From: Clostridiales bacterium UBA1701
GTDB taxonomy: Bacteria; Bacillota; Clostridia; Oscillospirales; Oscillospiraceae
Length of the DNA: 64,000 nucleotides
NCBI GenBank assembly: GCA_002320035.1
Contig: DCJL01000017.1
Span: forward strand, 53,753 to 117,752
Direction: 5' to 3'
Shown piece by piece: positions 10,757 through 19,648 of the stretch (positions are counted from its first letter, which is position 1; each line of letters begins with the position of its first letter). A model generated the notes under the pieces. That model made no database searches, was not told where the DNA came from, and saw only the letters and a list, made by a program, of their open reading frames with translations. The position numbers and the translations under genes are program-made.

Positions 10757-12138
10757 CGTTCATATCCTCTCTTTCTTGATTTATTAAGTCCGAAATATCG
10801 GCTTCGAATATTCTCCTCAATGAGAATATTTTCTTTGATTTTGGGGTTATCCTCTATAATTCTTGCCGCTGTTTTCCTGTCCTTTCGGAGCTGAGCCAGA
10901 GCCTTTGTGCAGTCATTTCGCTTGGCAACAAGCTTTGCTTTTTCGTCGGGATCGTGGCAAGAATCAATATCTCGGTAGAGCATTTTGCGGTAATCCGATA
11001 TGAGTTTTATTTCAGAATCAGCGTTATTTATAAACGATTCCACAGAAGAAATATCGGTCAGGTGATTGTCGTAAATGAGCTGTACCTGTGCGGTGTGGCG
11101 GTCAAGCCAACGGCAAGCCTCACGCATTTCGGGCGATAACGGCTTGTGTTTTTTATTCTTAGGAAGCACGCCGAGCAGATATAAATATCTGAAATACAAT
11201 GCTTTAAGACCCGTAATCTTTTTGGCGGTTTTTAAGTTGCCTTTAACAAAATGCGCCTTTTGAATTGTTACACCAAAGCTCTTTTTTTCGGTAAACTCAT
11301 AGTATAAGCGATATGCTTCTTGCCAGTTGTTTTTCAGTGTATCCCTCATTCGGTCATAGATTGCATCACGGTCATAGGCTTCTCCTAAGCGGTACAAACG
11401 AGTCGCTTTTTTGCTGTTAACAGAGCAAATTGTGGCGTACTTATGATAAGGATTCATATCGACTACATATCCGAACTGTTTCATAACATAGGTAAAAGCT
11501 TTGGGATTTGTACTCATCGTAAGAGCTTTATCTATCGCCTTACGCATTAAATTGTAACGAGTAGGCTCGCCGTTCTTTTCTGCAAAGTACAGCTTGCGTG
11601 GCGTCTTTCCTTTAGGATTTTTAATAACCGTCAGACCGTTTTCTTTGCAAAGTTCATCGGAAATACTGCGCAGTTTCCAGTATGCACCCTCGTTGCAGTT
11701 AAACTTCTTACCATTCCACATATTCACCGAATTGATGACCAAATGATTGTGATATGTGCCGGTGTTAAAGTGCGTAGCGACCAGCACTTGGTACTGATCG
11801 CCCCACATTCTTTTTGCAAGCTCTACGCCCAGTTTGTGTGCAAGCTGAGGTGTAACTTCTCCTGTTTTGAAACTCTGATATGCGTGATAAGCCACATTGC
11901 CGACCGTCTTATCGAAGCGTTCCTGAACTGCATTCATCTCGGCAAAAGCGGTTTCTGAGGTGCAGTTTACGCCTGTTACATACATAGCTTTTTCTTCACC
12001 GATTACGGTTTTTCTTTCGTCACTTGCGTAGTGAAGTGCCTTGCAAATATCGCTGTAAATCGTCTTGTCCGGGTTCGCCGCATAGCTCAAAACACGGCTG
12101 ACGCTGTCGGTTACAGCCCATATTTTTGTTACTGCCAC
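10753..12138 (-). CDS. MobA/VirD2-type relaxase
   Basis: Relaxases nick oriT and lead the DNA into the recipient. The 461-residue protein shows the metal-binding histidine motif in its N-terminal third (ATHFNTGTYHNHLVINSV, His123, His130, His132) and candidate nucleophile tyrosines upstream (YHAY, about 84-87). The C-terminal 200 residues are lysine-rich and helical without a recognised helicase or primase domain. The start is a GTG at 12138 that overlaps the end of mobC by ten bases. This is the mobilisation protein of the element. Confidence 0.9.
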   Translation of the reverse strand: MAVTKIWAVTDSVSRVLSYAANPDKTIYSDICKALHYASDERKTVIGEEKAMYVTGVNCTSETAFAEMNAVQERFDKTVGNVAYHAYQSFKTGEVTPQLAHKLGVELAKRMWGDQYQVLVATHFNTGTYHNHLVINSVNMWNGKKFNCNEGAYWKLRSISDELCKENGLTVIKNPKGKTPRKLYFAEKNGEPTRYNLMRKAIDKALTMSTNPKAFTYVMKQFGYVVDMNPYHKYATICSVNSKKATRLYRLGEAYDRDAIYDRMRDTLKNNWQEAYRLYYEFTEKKSFGVTIQKAHFVKGNLKTAKKITGLKALYFRYLYLLGVLPKNKKHKPLSPEMREACRWLDRHTAQVQLIYDNHLTDISSVESFINNADSEIKLISDYRKMLYRDIDSCHDPDEKAKLVAKRNDCTKALAQLRKDRKTAARIIEDNPKIKENILIEENIRSRYFGLNKSRKRGYER

Positions 12139-12443
12139 GGCGAATCACTTGCGCTTTCCGGCTCACCGATTGAGTGATAAGCCTTCAAAAATTTGCTCAC
12201 AACATCGTTGAAGTTTGCATTTACATTGGCTTCTGAAAGCGACTTCCAATTGTCACGAAGTGAGGTCAAACCTCGGTAAGCTTCGTAAAATTCCTGCGGC
12301 AAGGTTGCATGAACTTCCTTGCCCAATCCGAGTTTTCTAAGATAAGCAGAGAGCGAAAGTCCGCATTTTTTAGCGGCAGTTTCCATCTTTCTTTTCTCTC
12401 CCTCAGTCACTCGGATATTGATTGCAGTAGACCTTTGTCTCAT
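12129..12443 (-). CDS. MobC-like relaxosome accessory protein
   Basis: 104 residues with an N-terminal ribbon-helix-helix (STAINIRVTEGEKRKMET, then GLSLSAYLRKLGL), the signature of MobC proteins that open oriT beside the relaxase. It overlaps the relaxase gene, and GAAAGGAATG precedes the ATG. The intergenic stretch directly upstream (12444-12639) is where oriT would be expected. Confidence 0.88.
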   Translation of the reverse strand: MRQRSTAINIRVTEGEKRKMETAAKKCGLSLSAYLRKLGLGKEVHATLPQEFYEAYRGLTSLRDNWKSLSEANVNANFNDVVSKFLKAYHSIGEPESASDSPWQ

Positions 12444-12482
12444 ATATTTTCATTCCTTTCTCTGTATAATCGGGGTTACAGG

Positions 12483-12513
12483 GGCGGCAAGTCCCTTTCG
12501 GTAATTTGCCGCC
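12483..12513. other. candidate oriT inverted repeat
   Basis: GGCGGCAA (12483-12490) and TTGCCGCC (12506-12513) form an 8-base inverted repeat with a 15-base loop, about 40 bases upstream of mobC. Inverted repeats next to a nick site in front of mobC are typical of MobA-family oriTs. No nick consensus was identified, so this is a positional inference. Confidence 0.35.
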
Positions 12514-12608
12514 GGTTTTGTGGATTTCAAAGGCAACACAAAACCTATGCTCGCTATCCTTACGGATTGGCATTACCTGTATAGCCTTATGTCCAGTTTC
12601 TCAAAAAA

Positions 12609-12682
12609 TGACGATAGTGACGGCTGTGACGGCTTTTTCCTATATAGCGGATTTATTGTCATCGCCGTCATTGCCGTCATTC
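12609..12682. repeat. TGACGGC repeats around the end of the RepA-like gene
   Basis: TGACGATAGTGACGGCTGTG at 12609-12628 continues into ACGGC, and an inverted counterpart with CGCCGTCATTGCCGTCAT lies at 12662-12679. This gives five TGACG-type units in two opposed groups. The right group encodes the Asp/Gly/Asn-rich tail of the RepA-like protein. Iterated units next to a RepA-type gene could be an origin or a binding site, but this is unproven. Confidence 0.35.
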
Positions 12683-13665
12683 TTTTTTAAGTAAATCAGT
12701 CGGCTCGTGCCGGTGCGTTTTGTTTTGTATTCGATACCTTGCGGCTGAAAAACTTCCGAAGAAAATCGGGCAAGTATTTTGGTCACGACATTCGGTGTAA
12801 CCTCGGTTTCGTTCATCTGCTTTATAAGTTGCGTTGCAGTGCCTCGCCATTCTTTTACTTCCGAAATATAATCAACTAGCCGGAAAATAAACTTCGGTAT
12901 TTCTTCACGGTGAATATCCTCCATATCCTTTCGCTCGACCAATTTCCACAAGTGACTGCGATTGTCAAACTTCAAGGTAAACTCCTGATATGCAATATCT
13001 CGACCGGTGGCAAGCAGCGTTCCTGTTTCATTGGCACGGCTGCGCTTCAAAACAAAATTTGTATCTGCCGCACCTGTGATACCGGTGGAGCCTGACACCT
13101 CGTTGAATGGGTCGCTGACATCTTTCAGCTTCCTGACATGGTGAACAACTACAACAGCTATGCCGTACTTGTCCGAAATATTTTTCAGTGCCGTTACATC
13201 GTCATAGTCGCCTGCATACATTCCGCTTTTCCCACCGGTGCTTTTTGAATCTCGAACCTTTTGAAAGGTGTCGATAATGACAAGTTTTGTTTTCGGAAAG
13301 TCGGAAAGATACTGTTCGATTTGCTGTTCCAAGCCGTTGCCGATTTGAAAACTCGTTGTTGCAATGCGAAGTTCGGGCGGTGCTTCGTCTGTGATTTGAT
13401 ACAGGCGGCTTTGTATTCGTGCGTAGGTATCCTCCAAGCAGAGATAAAGTACATCGCTCTTGTGGGTTTCATATTCCCACACGGGCTGTCCTCTCGCCAC
13501 TTGAATACCGAGCCAAAGCATAAGCCAGCTCTTGCCGATTTTACTTGAACCCGAAAGCACACTTAGTCCTTGCGGTATCAAGCCGTCAACCACAAATAAG
13601 GTTTTTCTCATCGGCGTTGACAGCAGCGTGTCCGCATCGATTGTTTTAAGCTTTTCAACTTGCAT
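12640..13665 (-). CDS. RepA-like AAA ATPase (AAA_25 type)
   Basis: 341 residues. The P-loop GSSKIGKSWL (about 39-48) lies in a RecA-like core, with a Walker B strand KLVIIDTFQKVRD and the sensor histidines in AVVVVHHVRKLKD. This layout fits hexameric RepA/DnaB-like helicases found on plasmids and mobilizable elements. A C-terminal winged-helix-like region (about 270-330) is possible. The gene starts with ATG at 13665 and overlaps the upstream HTH gene by 11 bases. It would support replication of the excised circle; a role in mobilisation is the alternative. Confidence 0.82.
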   Translation of the reverse strand: MQVEKLKTIDADTLLSTPMRKTLFVVDGLIPQGLSVLSGSSKIGKSWLMLWLGIQVARGQPVWEYETHKSDVLYLCLEDTYARIQSRLYQITDEAPPELRIATTSFQIGNGLEQQIEQYLSDFPKTKLVIIDTFQKVRDSKSTGGKSGMYAGDYDDVTALKNISDKYGIAVVVVHHVRKLKDVSDPFNEVSGSTGITGAADTNFVLKRSRANETGTLLATGRDIAYQEFTLKFDNRSHLWKLVERKDMEDIHREEIPKFIFRLVDYISEVKEWRGTATQLIKQMNETEVTPNVVTKILARFSSEVFQPQGIEYKTKRTGTSRLIYLKKNDGNDGDDNKSAI

Positions 13666-13882
13666 TCTTCACACCTTCTTCCATAACATAATTGATGACA
13701 TTGACCTTCGGAATCTTGAAAGCGTTTCCGATTTTAACGCCGGAGATATATCCGTTGTTAATCAGGTCGTATGCCAAGTGTCGGCTTACACCGAGCATTT
13801 GTTGAAGCTGAGCTACCGTAACGATGTCCGGATAGTCCGGAAACATCATCTTGTAAAGCTCTTTCAATTCTGTTTTTCTCAT
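13655..13882 (-). CDS. small HTH protein, excisionase-like
   Basis: 75 residues with one MerR-like winged helix (IVTVAQLQQMLGVSRHLAYD, then GYISGVKIGNAFKIPK), the pattern of HTH_17/excisionase proteins. It is the first gene of the leftward mobilisation/replication unit, with AGGAGG before the ATG. Its N terminus ends MFPDYPDIVTV, close to the EYPDILTV of the small HTH gene at 35738-35959 in the older element, so the two are homologous. Confidence 0.82.
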   Translation of the reverse strand: MRKTELKELYKMMFPDYPDIVTVAQLQQMLGVSRHLAYDLINNGYISGVKIGNAFKIPKVNVINYVMEEGVKNAS

Positions 13883-13908
13883 CTTCTTAACCTCCTTTGT
13901 GAGAAAAA

Positions 13909-13929
13909 AGCTGTACGGTATGTACAGCT
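13909..13929. promoter_or_regulatory. operator-like palindrome upstream of the HTH gene
   Basis: AGCTGTAC (13909-13916) and GTACAGCT (13922-13929) form a perfect 8-base inverted repeat with a 5-base centre, 27 bases upstream of the HTH start codon. It is in the right place for autoregulation of the mobilisation unit. Confidence 0.45.
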
Positions 13930-14136
13930 ATGTACGAGACAACAGATAGAATGGAGGGTTCTTTCTGTTGCCTTTTCGCCGTTTTACCCGAATGTCGTTT
14001 TTGTTATCCCTGCCCCTGCCAAGCGGCGTTGCCCTGCTCGTATCATCGCAAAGTCATATCCCATTCAGACGGTCATTTAGTTTTAGAAAATTAAATTTAG
14101 CACAATTTAGATTTGCAAATTTATTATAGCTGTGTA

Positions 14137-14165
14137 TTGACACGAAGGCAATGCTTTTGTATAAT
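14137..14165 (+). promoter_or_regulatory. consensus sigma-70 promoter for the DUF6076-type gene
   Basis: TTGACA (14137-14142), a 17-base spacer and TATAAT (14160-14165) match the consensus at every position, 69 bases before the start codon. This predicts strong constitutive expression unless repressed. Confidence 0.85.
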
Positions 14166-14234
14166 GTTATTTGTAGTGATATGGATTTGCTAATTATTTA
14201 AAAATTCTCATTTTCTAAAACGGAGGTCTTAGCA

Positions 14235-15662
14235 ATGAGCGAAAACCTACTCCAAACAGAAGATAAATACAGTGACGTGTCCTTTGGATTTGCTCCAAAC
14301 AGATGGCACGTAACGAACGACGAAAAATCTTGTGTACTTTCCGTGAACGACGAATACAACTATTCAAAACTTCTTGAGTTGTATAACGCTATCGAAGTTG
14401 ATAAACGAGAAACGATTGCTTGGGCTGTTATCGGCAAAAAAGAATTTGTTTTGTCGGACGGTGAACTTGCTCAAATTAAGCAGGATACTGCCGATACGCT
14501 CGCTTGTTTGCAAGCTGTTACGCAAAAAATAAATTCTGCATTTGACTTTCTTCCTATGGGCGACAGCAGAGCTTATATCTCACCGATGAACACCGCTTCT
14601 GTCTTTTTTTCACCGGGCGAAGGAATTTTGAATTTTCTCTATGCTGATTTTGACTCGGCGTATAATGAATGCCTGAATCGCACAAAAAAAGACTTGCCTG
14701 ATGAGACAAGTCTTGATATTTCTTTACTGACCGAAAAAGAAAAGAAATTGTATTATTATTTGGCTTTAACCGAAACGCAAAAACGCTTTAAGCCATTGAT
14801 AGAAGCTTCGCTGTTTACAGCGGAATTTCCGCCGATTCTGCTTCATTGCTCAAAGCAGGAGTTGACGGACTATTATCACTATCTTAAAGAAATGCAAAAT
14901 AATCTATTGCATTTAATCGAGGCGACATTTGACGAGAATTTTTGCAACGGATTTTTTAATCATCTAACCCATAAAACGAGATTTGCAGGCTACTGCCGTA
15001 AGCACGGATTGCCGACAGAGCAAAAGCGAACGATTGTGCATAGTATCAGCATCATTGATGCTGAACATCAGATAGAAAATGTGCTTGACGGCTATATCGA
15101 AAGTGATTTTGATTTGGATATCAAGATGGCTGCCGCTTCGGAGGTTTCTCCGAGTGTTCAAAAGAATTTGGATAAGCTCGGTTTTACTATGCCGGAAATG
15201 ATTGCCCTGTCTGCAATGCAAGCCGACGAGTACGAAACCTGTATTTGTGAAAGTATTGAACAGCAAATTGAGTTTGAACTGATACAGTTGTTGAAGTCCG
15301 ACATCGGAATGCGTAAATGCAAACGCTGCGGTAAGTATTTCATTATGAAGGGCAACTACGACACCAATTACTGCGACCGCATTGCCGAGGGCGAAACCCG
15401 CAACTGCCAGGACTTAGCCGCACAAGAAAACTATAAAAAGAAAATGGCGGACAATGCCGCCATTCCCTTGTATCAAAAGTATTACAAGCGTTATGCTGCC
15501 CGTGTGCGTGTAAGGCAGATTAAAGAGCCCGATTTCAAGAAATGGAAATATCAAGCGATGACAAAGCGCGACGAATGCTCCGACGGCAAAATTACCCTTG
15601 CGGAGTTTGAAGCATGGCTTGAGGGCAGCTTCCCGAATAGGAAGAAGAAACGTAAGGCTTAA
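14235..15662 (+). CDS. DUF6076-type protein with C-terminal zinc-ribbon region
   Basis: 475 residues of unknown function, recognised as the DUF6076 type from its C-terminal signature CKRCGKYFIMKGNYDTNYCD followed by a cysteine in RNCQDL. This Cys4 region (about 352-390) looks like a zinc ribbon, and a basic tail KKRKA follows. The first 300 residues are helical with no known domain. It is the only large gene on the plus strand in this part of the element, has its own consensus promoter and a GGAGG site, and faces away from the mobilisation unit. A regulatory or defence-linked role is possible but not shown. Confidence 0.7.
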   Translation: MSENLLQTEDKYSDVSFGFAPNRWHVTNDEKSCVLSVNDEYNYSKLLELYNAIEVDKRETIAWAVIGKKEFVLSDGELAQIKQDTADTLACLQAVTQKINSAFDFLPMGDSRAYISPMNTASVFFSPGEGILNFLYADFDSAYNECLNRTKKDLPDETSLDISLLTEKEKKLYYYLALTETQKRFKPLIEASLFTAEFPPILLHCSKQELTDYYHYLKEMQNNLLHLIEATFDENFCNGFFNHLTHKTRFAGYCRKHGLPTEQKRTIVHSISIIDAEHQIENVLDGYIESDFDLDIKMAAASEVSPSVQKNLDKLGFTMPEMIALSAMQADEYETCICESIEQQIEFELIQLLKSDIGMRKCKRCGKYFIMKGNYDTNYCDRIAEGETRNCQDLAAQENYKKKMADNAAIPLYQKYYKRYAARVRVRQIKEPDFKKWKYQAMTKRDECSDGKITLAEFEAWLEGSFPNRKKKRKA

Positions 15663-15865
15663 ATTTGTAAATCTCAGCTGAAATCATCTAGGATTTTATG
15701 ACGTTCACGCTATGTTGATAAAAGATCATATACTATTTTTATCGGACTCAATACAAACCATAACACATCGGCGGAAAAAGCATAAAACTGTTGCGATGCA
15801 TAAGAAAATGCATCTTAATACATACCTTTTCATATATTGCTAGAATTACAGTCGTTCTGCATTTT

Positions 15866-16930
15866 TCAATCATCAATACCATATCTACGTCGAAGTTTGC
15901 GAAGTGCCTTAGCTTCAATCTGACGAACACGCTCTCTTGTAACACAGAATTTTTGACCGATTTCGTCAAGCGTATATTCATGGTCATAACCAATACCATG
16001 GCGAAGACGAAGCACCTCTTGTTCACGGTATGTAAGTTTTGATAGTTTTATTTGGAGGTCATCTGTGTCAAAGTGCCTATCAACTAACGAAATCATATTT
16101 TCATACCCGATACCATCATCTGAGAACAACAACTCATTCTCTTCATTTTCCGACAATTCTTCAATGCTTTCATAAGGAGCAAGATAGTCAAATAACCGCC
16201 TCGCCTCAACTAAAGTACATTCAAGCTCGGTTGCGATGCTCTGCAAAAGTTCAATACCCGGCTCTGTTCTGTCTTCAATATCGCCGAAATAATCTTCCAT
16301 ATTATCATAGATAGCGAAAAGCTTGTCTTTAATATGAATCGGAAAATAAACTGACGGATTAAGCGTTGGAGCATCTCTCATTATGTACTGTCTTACCCAT
16401 AGTGGAAAGTATGATGCGAAGTTTTCCTGACGGGCAGTTTCGTATTTATCTATCGATACATGAAGACCCAGCATAGCGTTCTGAATAGTTTCATCCAAGG
16501 GAAGATGATATCTTTTTGCGTGTACTAATGCGATTCTCACAGCCACCTTCATATACATCTCAAAAATACGGTTCCGAGCATATGCATTTTTGAGTTTCAC
16601 CTGCGGCATCAGATTCATCCACTCTCTGTGCTGTGGCGGTTTTATTCCACGAATGTATTCAATGAAGTCCGTGAAGGTATCATCTATCTCCAAAACCTCT
16701 GAAAACACTTCTTCGTAATCAACATTGCTTCTGTCGTACTCGTCCTCTTCATCATCGGTCAAGGCATCATCGCGAATAATGACACCTTTCGACAACAGAT
16801 GATCACAGATATACTCTACATCGAATAACGAAATTCCATTCTCTTCAAGTACATCAAAGATATGATCTTCGGAGATAAAACCGTGCACGGTATATTCCTG
16901 ATATAATTTTTCAATGATTCCCTCGTGCAC
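15866..16930 (-). CDS. sigma-70 family factor at the end of the Ssp-like operon
   Basis: 354 residues. Region 4 is clear at the C terminus (KLTYREQEVLRLRHGIG, then TLDEIGQKFCVTRERVRQIE). A degenerate region 2 is suggested by SYFPLWVRQYIMRDAP, and a region 3-like segment precedes region 4. The N terminus (1-70) is acidic. It is longer than ECF factors and lacks a clear region 1.2, so it is a group 3-like or divergent factor. A GTG start at 16930 has GGGGGTG upstream. It follows the 177-residue gene by 29 bases in the same direction, which makes it part of the defence operon. Confidence 0.82.
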   Translation of the reverse strand: MHEGIIEKLYQEYTVHGFISEDHIFDVLEENGISLFDVEYICDHLLSKGVIIRDDALTDDEEDEYDRSNVDYEEVFSEVLEIDDTFTDFIEYIRGIKPPQHREWMNLMPQVKLKNAYARNRIFEMYMKVAVRIALVHAKRYHLPLDETIQNAMLGLHVSIDKYETARQENFASYFPLWVRQYIMRDAPTLNPSVYFPIHIKDKLFAIYDNMEDYFGDIEDRTEPGIELLQSIATELECTLVEARRLFDYLAPYESIEELSENEENELLFSDDGIGYENMISLVDRHFDTDDLQIKLSKLTYREQEVLRLRHGIGYDHEYTLDEIGQKFCVTRERVRQIEAKALRKLRRRYGIDD

Positions 16931-16959
16931 GGTTTCACCCCCTTTTGTACCTCATGTGA

Positions 16960-17493
16960 TTAATTCTTTGCTAACTGGCACAGATCGACAATGCTCTCGG
17001 TTGTAACCGACTCGTTGTACCTCTCATCAAACTCTTCCATAAAGTCGTAGAGATTTGTCAAATAATCTTCAGCACTTCTTGCAGGTTCAATCAATTTTTC
17101 AAAAAGCACCTCAACACCGCCTCTAACATAGTTTTCGTAGAGTTCTTCGTCCGGTGCTGCCTTTTCTTGTCCGTAATAACGGAAGGCCTTGTTGATTCGC
17201 TCGTTAAAATCAGGTTCGTTCTTTTCGTCAAGCAACATAATCAATCGATAGTTAAAAACCAGGTTCTGCTGCTCTTTTATAAGCTTGTCCGGGAATATCT
17301 TAGTTGCATCTCCGGTCTTATCAAGCTCTGCTTTTCTCTGATATAAAAAGCCGATAATAGGAGCAATCGCATAAACATCATAGTTGGTATTGAAGAGCTT
17401 ATGATGCTTATCGTCATATTCCGCCGTAAGTTTCACAACATATTCAGCGTGTTTTCCTCTAAAAGAATATTCTTTATCAAACATCATTCTCAC
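16960..17493 (-). CDS. hypothetical protein coupled to the DndD-like ATPase (possible SspF-type subunit)
   Basis: 177 residues, acidic and helical, with no motif that I recognise. It starts MRMMFDKEYSFRGKHAEYVV and its ATG overlaps the stop of the DndD-like ATPase by four bases, so the two are translationally coupled and probably interact. In Ssp-type loci three genes (SspF, SspG, SspH) form the restriction module. Together with the ATPase and the PLD-helicase this makes three, but assigning a letter is inference from position only. Confidence 0.65.
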   Translation of the reverse strand: MRMMFDKEYSFRGKHAEYVVKLTAEYDDKHHKLFNTNYDVYAIAPIIGFLYQRKAELDKTGDATKIFPDKLIKEQQNLVFNYRLIMLLDEKNEPDFNERINKAFRYYGQEKAAPDEELYENYVRGGVEVLFEKLIEPARSAEDYLTNLYDFMEEFDERYNESVTTESIVDLCQLAKN

Positions 17494-19475
17494 CTCGTAA
17501 CCAAATTAGTTTCAAATTCGTTCTTCTTATCAAATTCAAAACGGCTGCCAACCTTATCGCCCATATAGGTTTCTGCTAGTTCACCGTCAGTATCCTTAAT
17601 GAAAATGATAACCTGCTCTGCAACCTTGGGAAGCGCATCACAAACAGTACGGATACGGGTCTTATCGAATGCAGAAAGCGGAGCATCCATCACAAGTGGA
17701 TAAGGCTCGGACACAAGCATTTCATTTTCGGGATTCTGACTCTGACGAGCCATTTTGATAACACCGGCAATAAATGCAAAGATAACCGAAATACTCTGAG
17801 CTGTAGAGGTCTCAACATCCTCATTAATACCTTCAAACTCATTGACAATAACCTGAATGTTGTACTTCTCATCAATACTGAGAGAAAAACCACCGTTATA
17901 AATGCTCTTGAAGATTTCATTGACAGTTTGCTCAAGTTGCTGCCTGGTTTCGGTTTCCTTTTCCTGATAGAGAGAAAGCAGCGTAGCGTACATATACTGA
18001 GCATATGCCTTATAAACTTCAATCTTTCGATTGTTCTCATCCTTCAATGAGAGTTCCTTACGCTCAGTTTCTCTGCGTTCTTTATCTCTTTCAAGCAGAG
18101 CCTGATTACGGTCAAGGTCTCGTCTTTCAACAGAAAGATTGCGAAGTGCTCTTTCATAGGTGCTTAAACGCGCCTGTAACTCGCCAACATTTTTCATCTT
18201 TTCGAGTTTCTCTCGAATAATGTTGATTTGATTCTGGTATCCGGTGTATGTATTATCAAACTCTCTGATGAAGCCAAACTTAGTAGAAATATCCTCAAAG
18301 AGTGTATCAGAACTCTTGCACCTTAGTTCGCACTCACGAACAAACTGACCGATTGATGTGCCGATAGACTGCGGCGGAATAAACTCAAGCAGGTCATTTA
18401 ATTCCTTGTATGCTTCATTACCGAATTCAATATCGGCACCGCAAATGCACTTTTTACGCTTAATAAGAAATTCAATAGTCTTAGCATGGATATAAGGAAT
18501 ACCTGTGTCAATCTTATCTGCAGCAGCAAGTTGAGAAAGAGCGTCGCTCATCATCTTCTTGGCAAAATAAGAATGCGCATTATTGTTAAACACTTTTAGC
18601 AGTGAATCCTCACTGGAAGCTTTTTTTGCAACCAGTTCTTTTATCTTACGAACAAGCTCATCACGTTCTTTTGCAAGAATCTCACTATCTTTGTTTAGAC
18701 GAATTTCTTCCTCAAGCTCTGCCTTCTTATCTGTAGCAATAGCTTCTTCGCCGTCAATAGCAGCAAGTCTTTCTTCAATGGCACGAAGTTTTTCTTCGTA
18801 CTCTTCAATTTCCTTGGTATACTGAGCTATCTTACTGTCACTCTTAGTGTCATAACTCTCGTTGTACATCTTGATAACCGAGTTACGGCCACCAAGATGG
18901 TCAAGCGCAGATTGAAACGCACTAAGACCGAGAAGACTGCGAACTGCTTGGGCAAATTCAGCACTCTTGCCTTTACGGATTTCCTTACTCATATTGCCTA
19001 TTCGCTCACCGTCAAAGAAGAAATACTTTGAAAGTTCTTTAGGAAGAATTTCCTTCATACGTAGTTCCGTTTCCCCATCGGGAACATACTCACGTTGACC
19101 GTCAGCGTTCTTGTAAGCAATTTTGAAGGTGGTCTGGTTATGTCTTCTGATAGAACCGGAATTATCCTTTGAATAAAGCTGCTCACGGATACAAAGATAT
19201 TCGATATTATTGTGTTGAAGTGCCAACTCTACACGGACCTTCTCCTCGTTTCCCGGTAGCATCGATTGTGCAGTTGCCTTGCATAGCATAGACTTGTCAT
19301 CGAAGTCAGTGTCCCCATAAAGGCACCAGGTAAATGCTTGAGCAAGAGTAGTTTTACCGGAGCCGTTTTCACCCATAATTACGGTTACATTACGAACCGG
19401 ATCGGTTGAGAAGGTAATCTCCTGTTCACCTTTGAATTGGCGGAAGTCCTTCAGCTTTAACGATTTTAATAGCAT
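17490..19475 (-). CDS. DndD-like SMC/RecF-type ATPase
   Basis: 661 residues with an SMC-like layout: N-terminal half-ATPase with GENGSGKTTLAQAFTWCLYG (Walker A at about 35-42), a long coiled coil (about 210-300 and 400-500) interrupted by a CICGADIEFG turn like a minimal zinc hook, and a C-terminal half with PLVMDAPLSAFDKTR (Walker B). The order and sequence match DndD of DNA phosphorothioation loci. No DndE or DndB is present, so it probably serves the restriction or DNA-sensing arm of an Ssp-type system. It is coupled to its neighbours on both sides by overlaps of 10 and 4 bases. Confidence 0.88.
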   Translation of the reverse strand: MLLKSLKLKDFRQFKGEQEITFSTDPVRNVTVIMGENGSGKTTLAQAFTWCLYGDTDFDDKSMLCKATAQSMLPGNEEKVRVELALQHNNIEYLCIREQLYSKDNSGSIRRHNQTTFKIAYKNADGQREYVPDGETELRMKEILPKELSKYFFFDGERIGNMSKEIRKGKSAEFAQAVRSLLGLSAFQSALDHLGGRNSVIKMYNESYDTKSDSKIAQYTKEIEEYEEKLRAIEERLAAIDGEEAIATDKKAELEEEIRLNKDSEILAKERDELVRKIKELVAKKASSEDSLLKVFNNNAHSYFAKKMMSDALSQLAAADKIDTGIPYIHAKTIEFLIKRKKCICGADIEFGNEAYKELNDLLEFIPPQSIGTSIGQFVRECELRCKSSDTLFEDISTKFGFIREFDNTYTGYQNQINIIREKLEKMKNVGELQARLSTYERALRNLSVERRDLDRNQALLERDKERRETERKELSLKDENNRKIEVYKAYAQYMYATLLSLYQEKETETRQQLEQTVNEIFKSIYNGGFSLSIDEKYNIQVIVNEFEGINEDVETSTAQSISVIFAFIAGVIKMARQSQNPENEMLVSEPYPLVMDAPLSAFDKTRIRTVCDALPKVAEQVIIFIKDTDGELAETYMGDKVGSRFEFDKKNEFETNLVTR

Positions 19476-19648
19476 TGTACTTCCTCCTCAATCATCTTTT
19501 TTATTTTCTTTGCCATCTCAGTATCATTGAACTGCTTTGTCTTGATATTCGTTTTTTCACGAACGATTATGCGTTGCAGCATACGCTGTGCCTTTTGAAC
19601 ATCTATTTCAACACCGTTCACTTCCATTTTTTCAGAAGCCATAGCCAT
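19466..19648 (-). CDS. small overlapping protein between the PLD-helicase and the DndD-like ATPase
   Basis: 60 residues, no recognised family. It overlaps the helicase stop by 17 bases and the ATPase start by 10, so translation is strongly coupled. The composition is charged and helical (VQKAQRMLQRIIVREKTNIK), with internal ATGs that could also serve as starts. It may be a small bridging subunit of the complex. It is accepted as real because of the two overlaps and the absence of another frame there. Confidence 0.6.
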   Translation of the reverse strand: MAMASEKMEVNGVEIDVQKAQRMLQRIIVREKTNIKTKQFNDTEMAKKIKKMIEEEVQCY

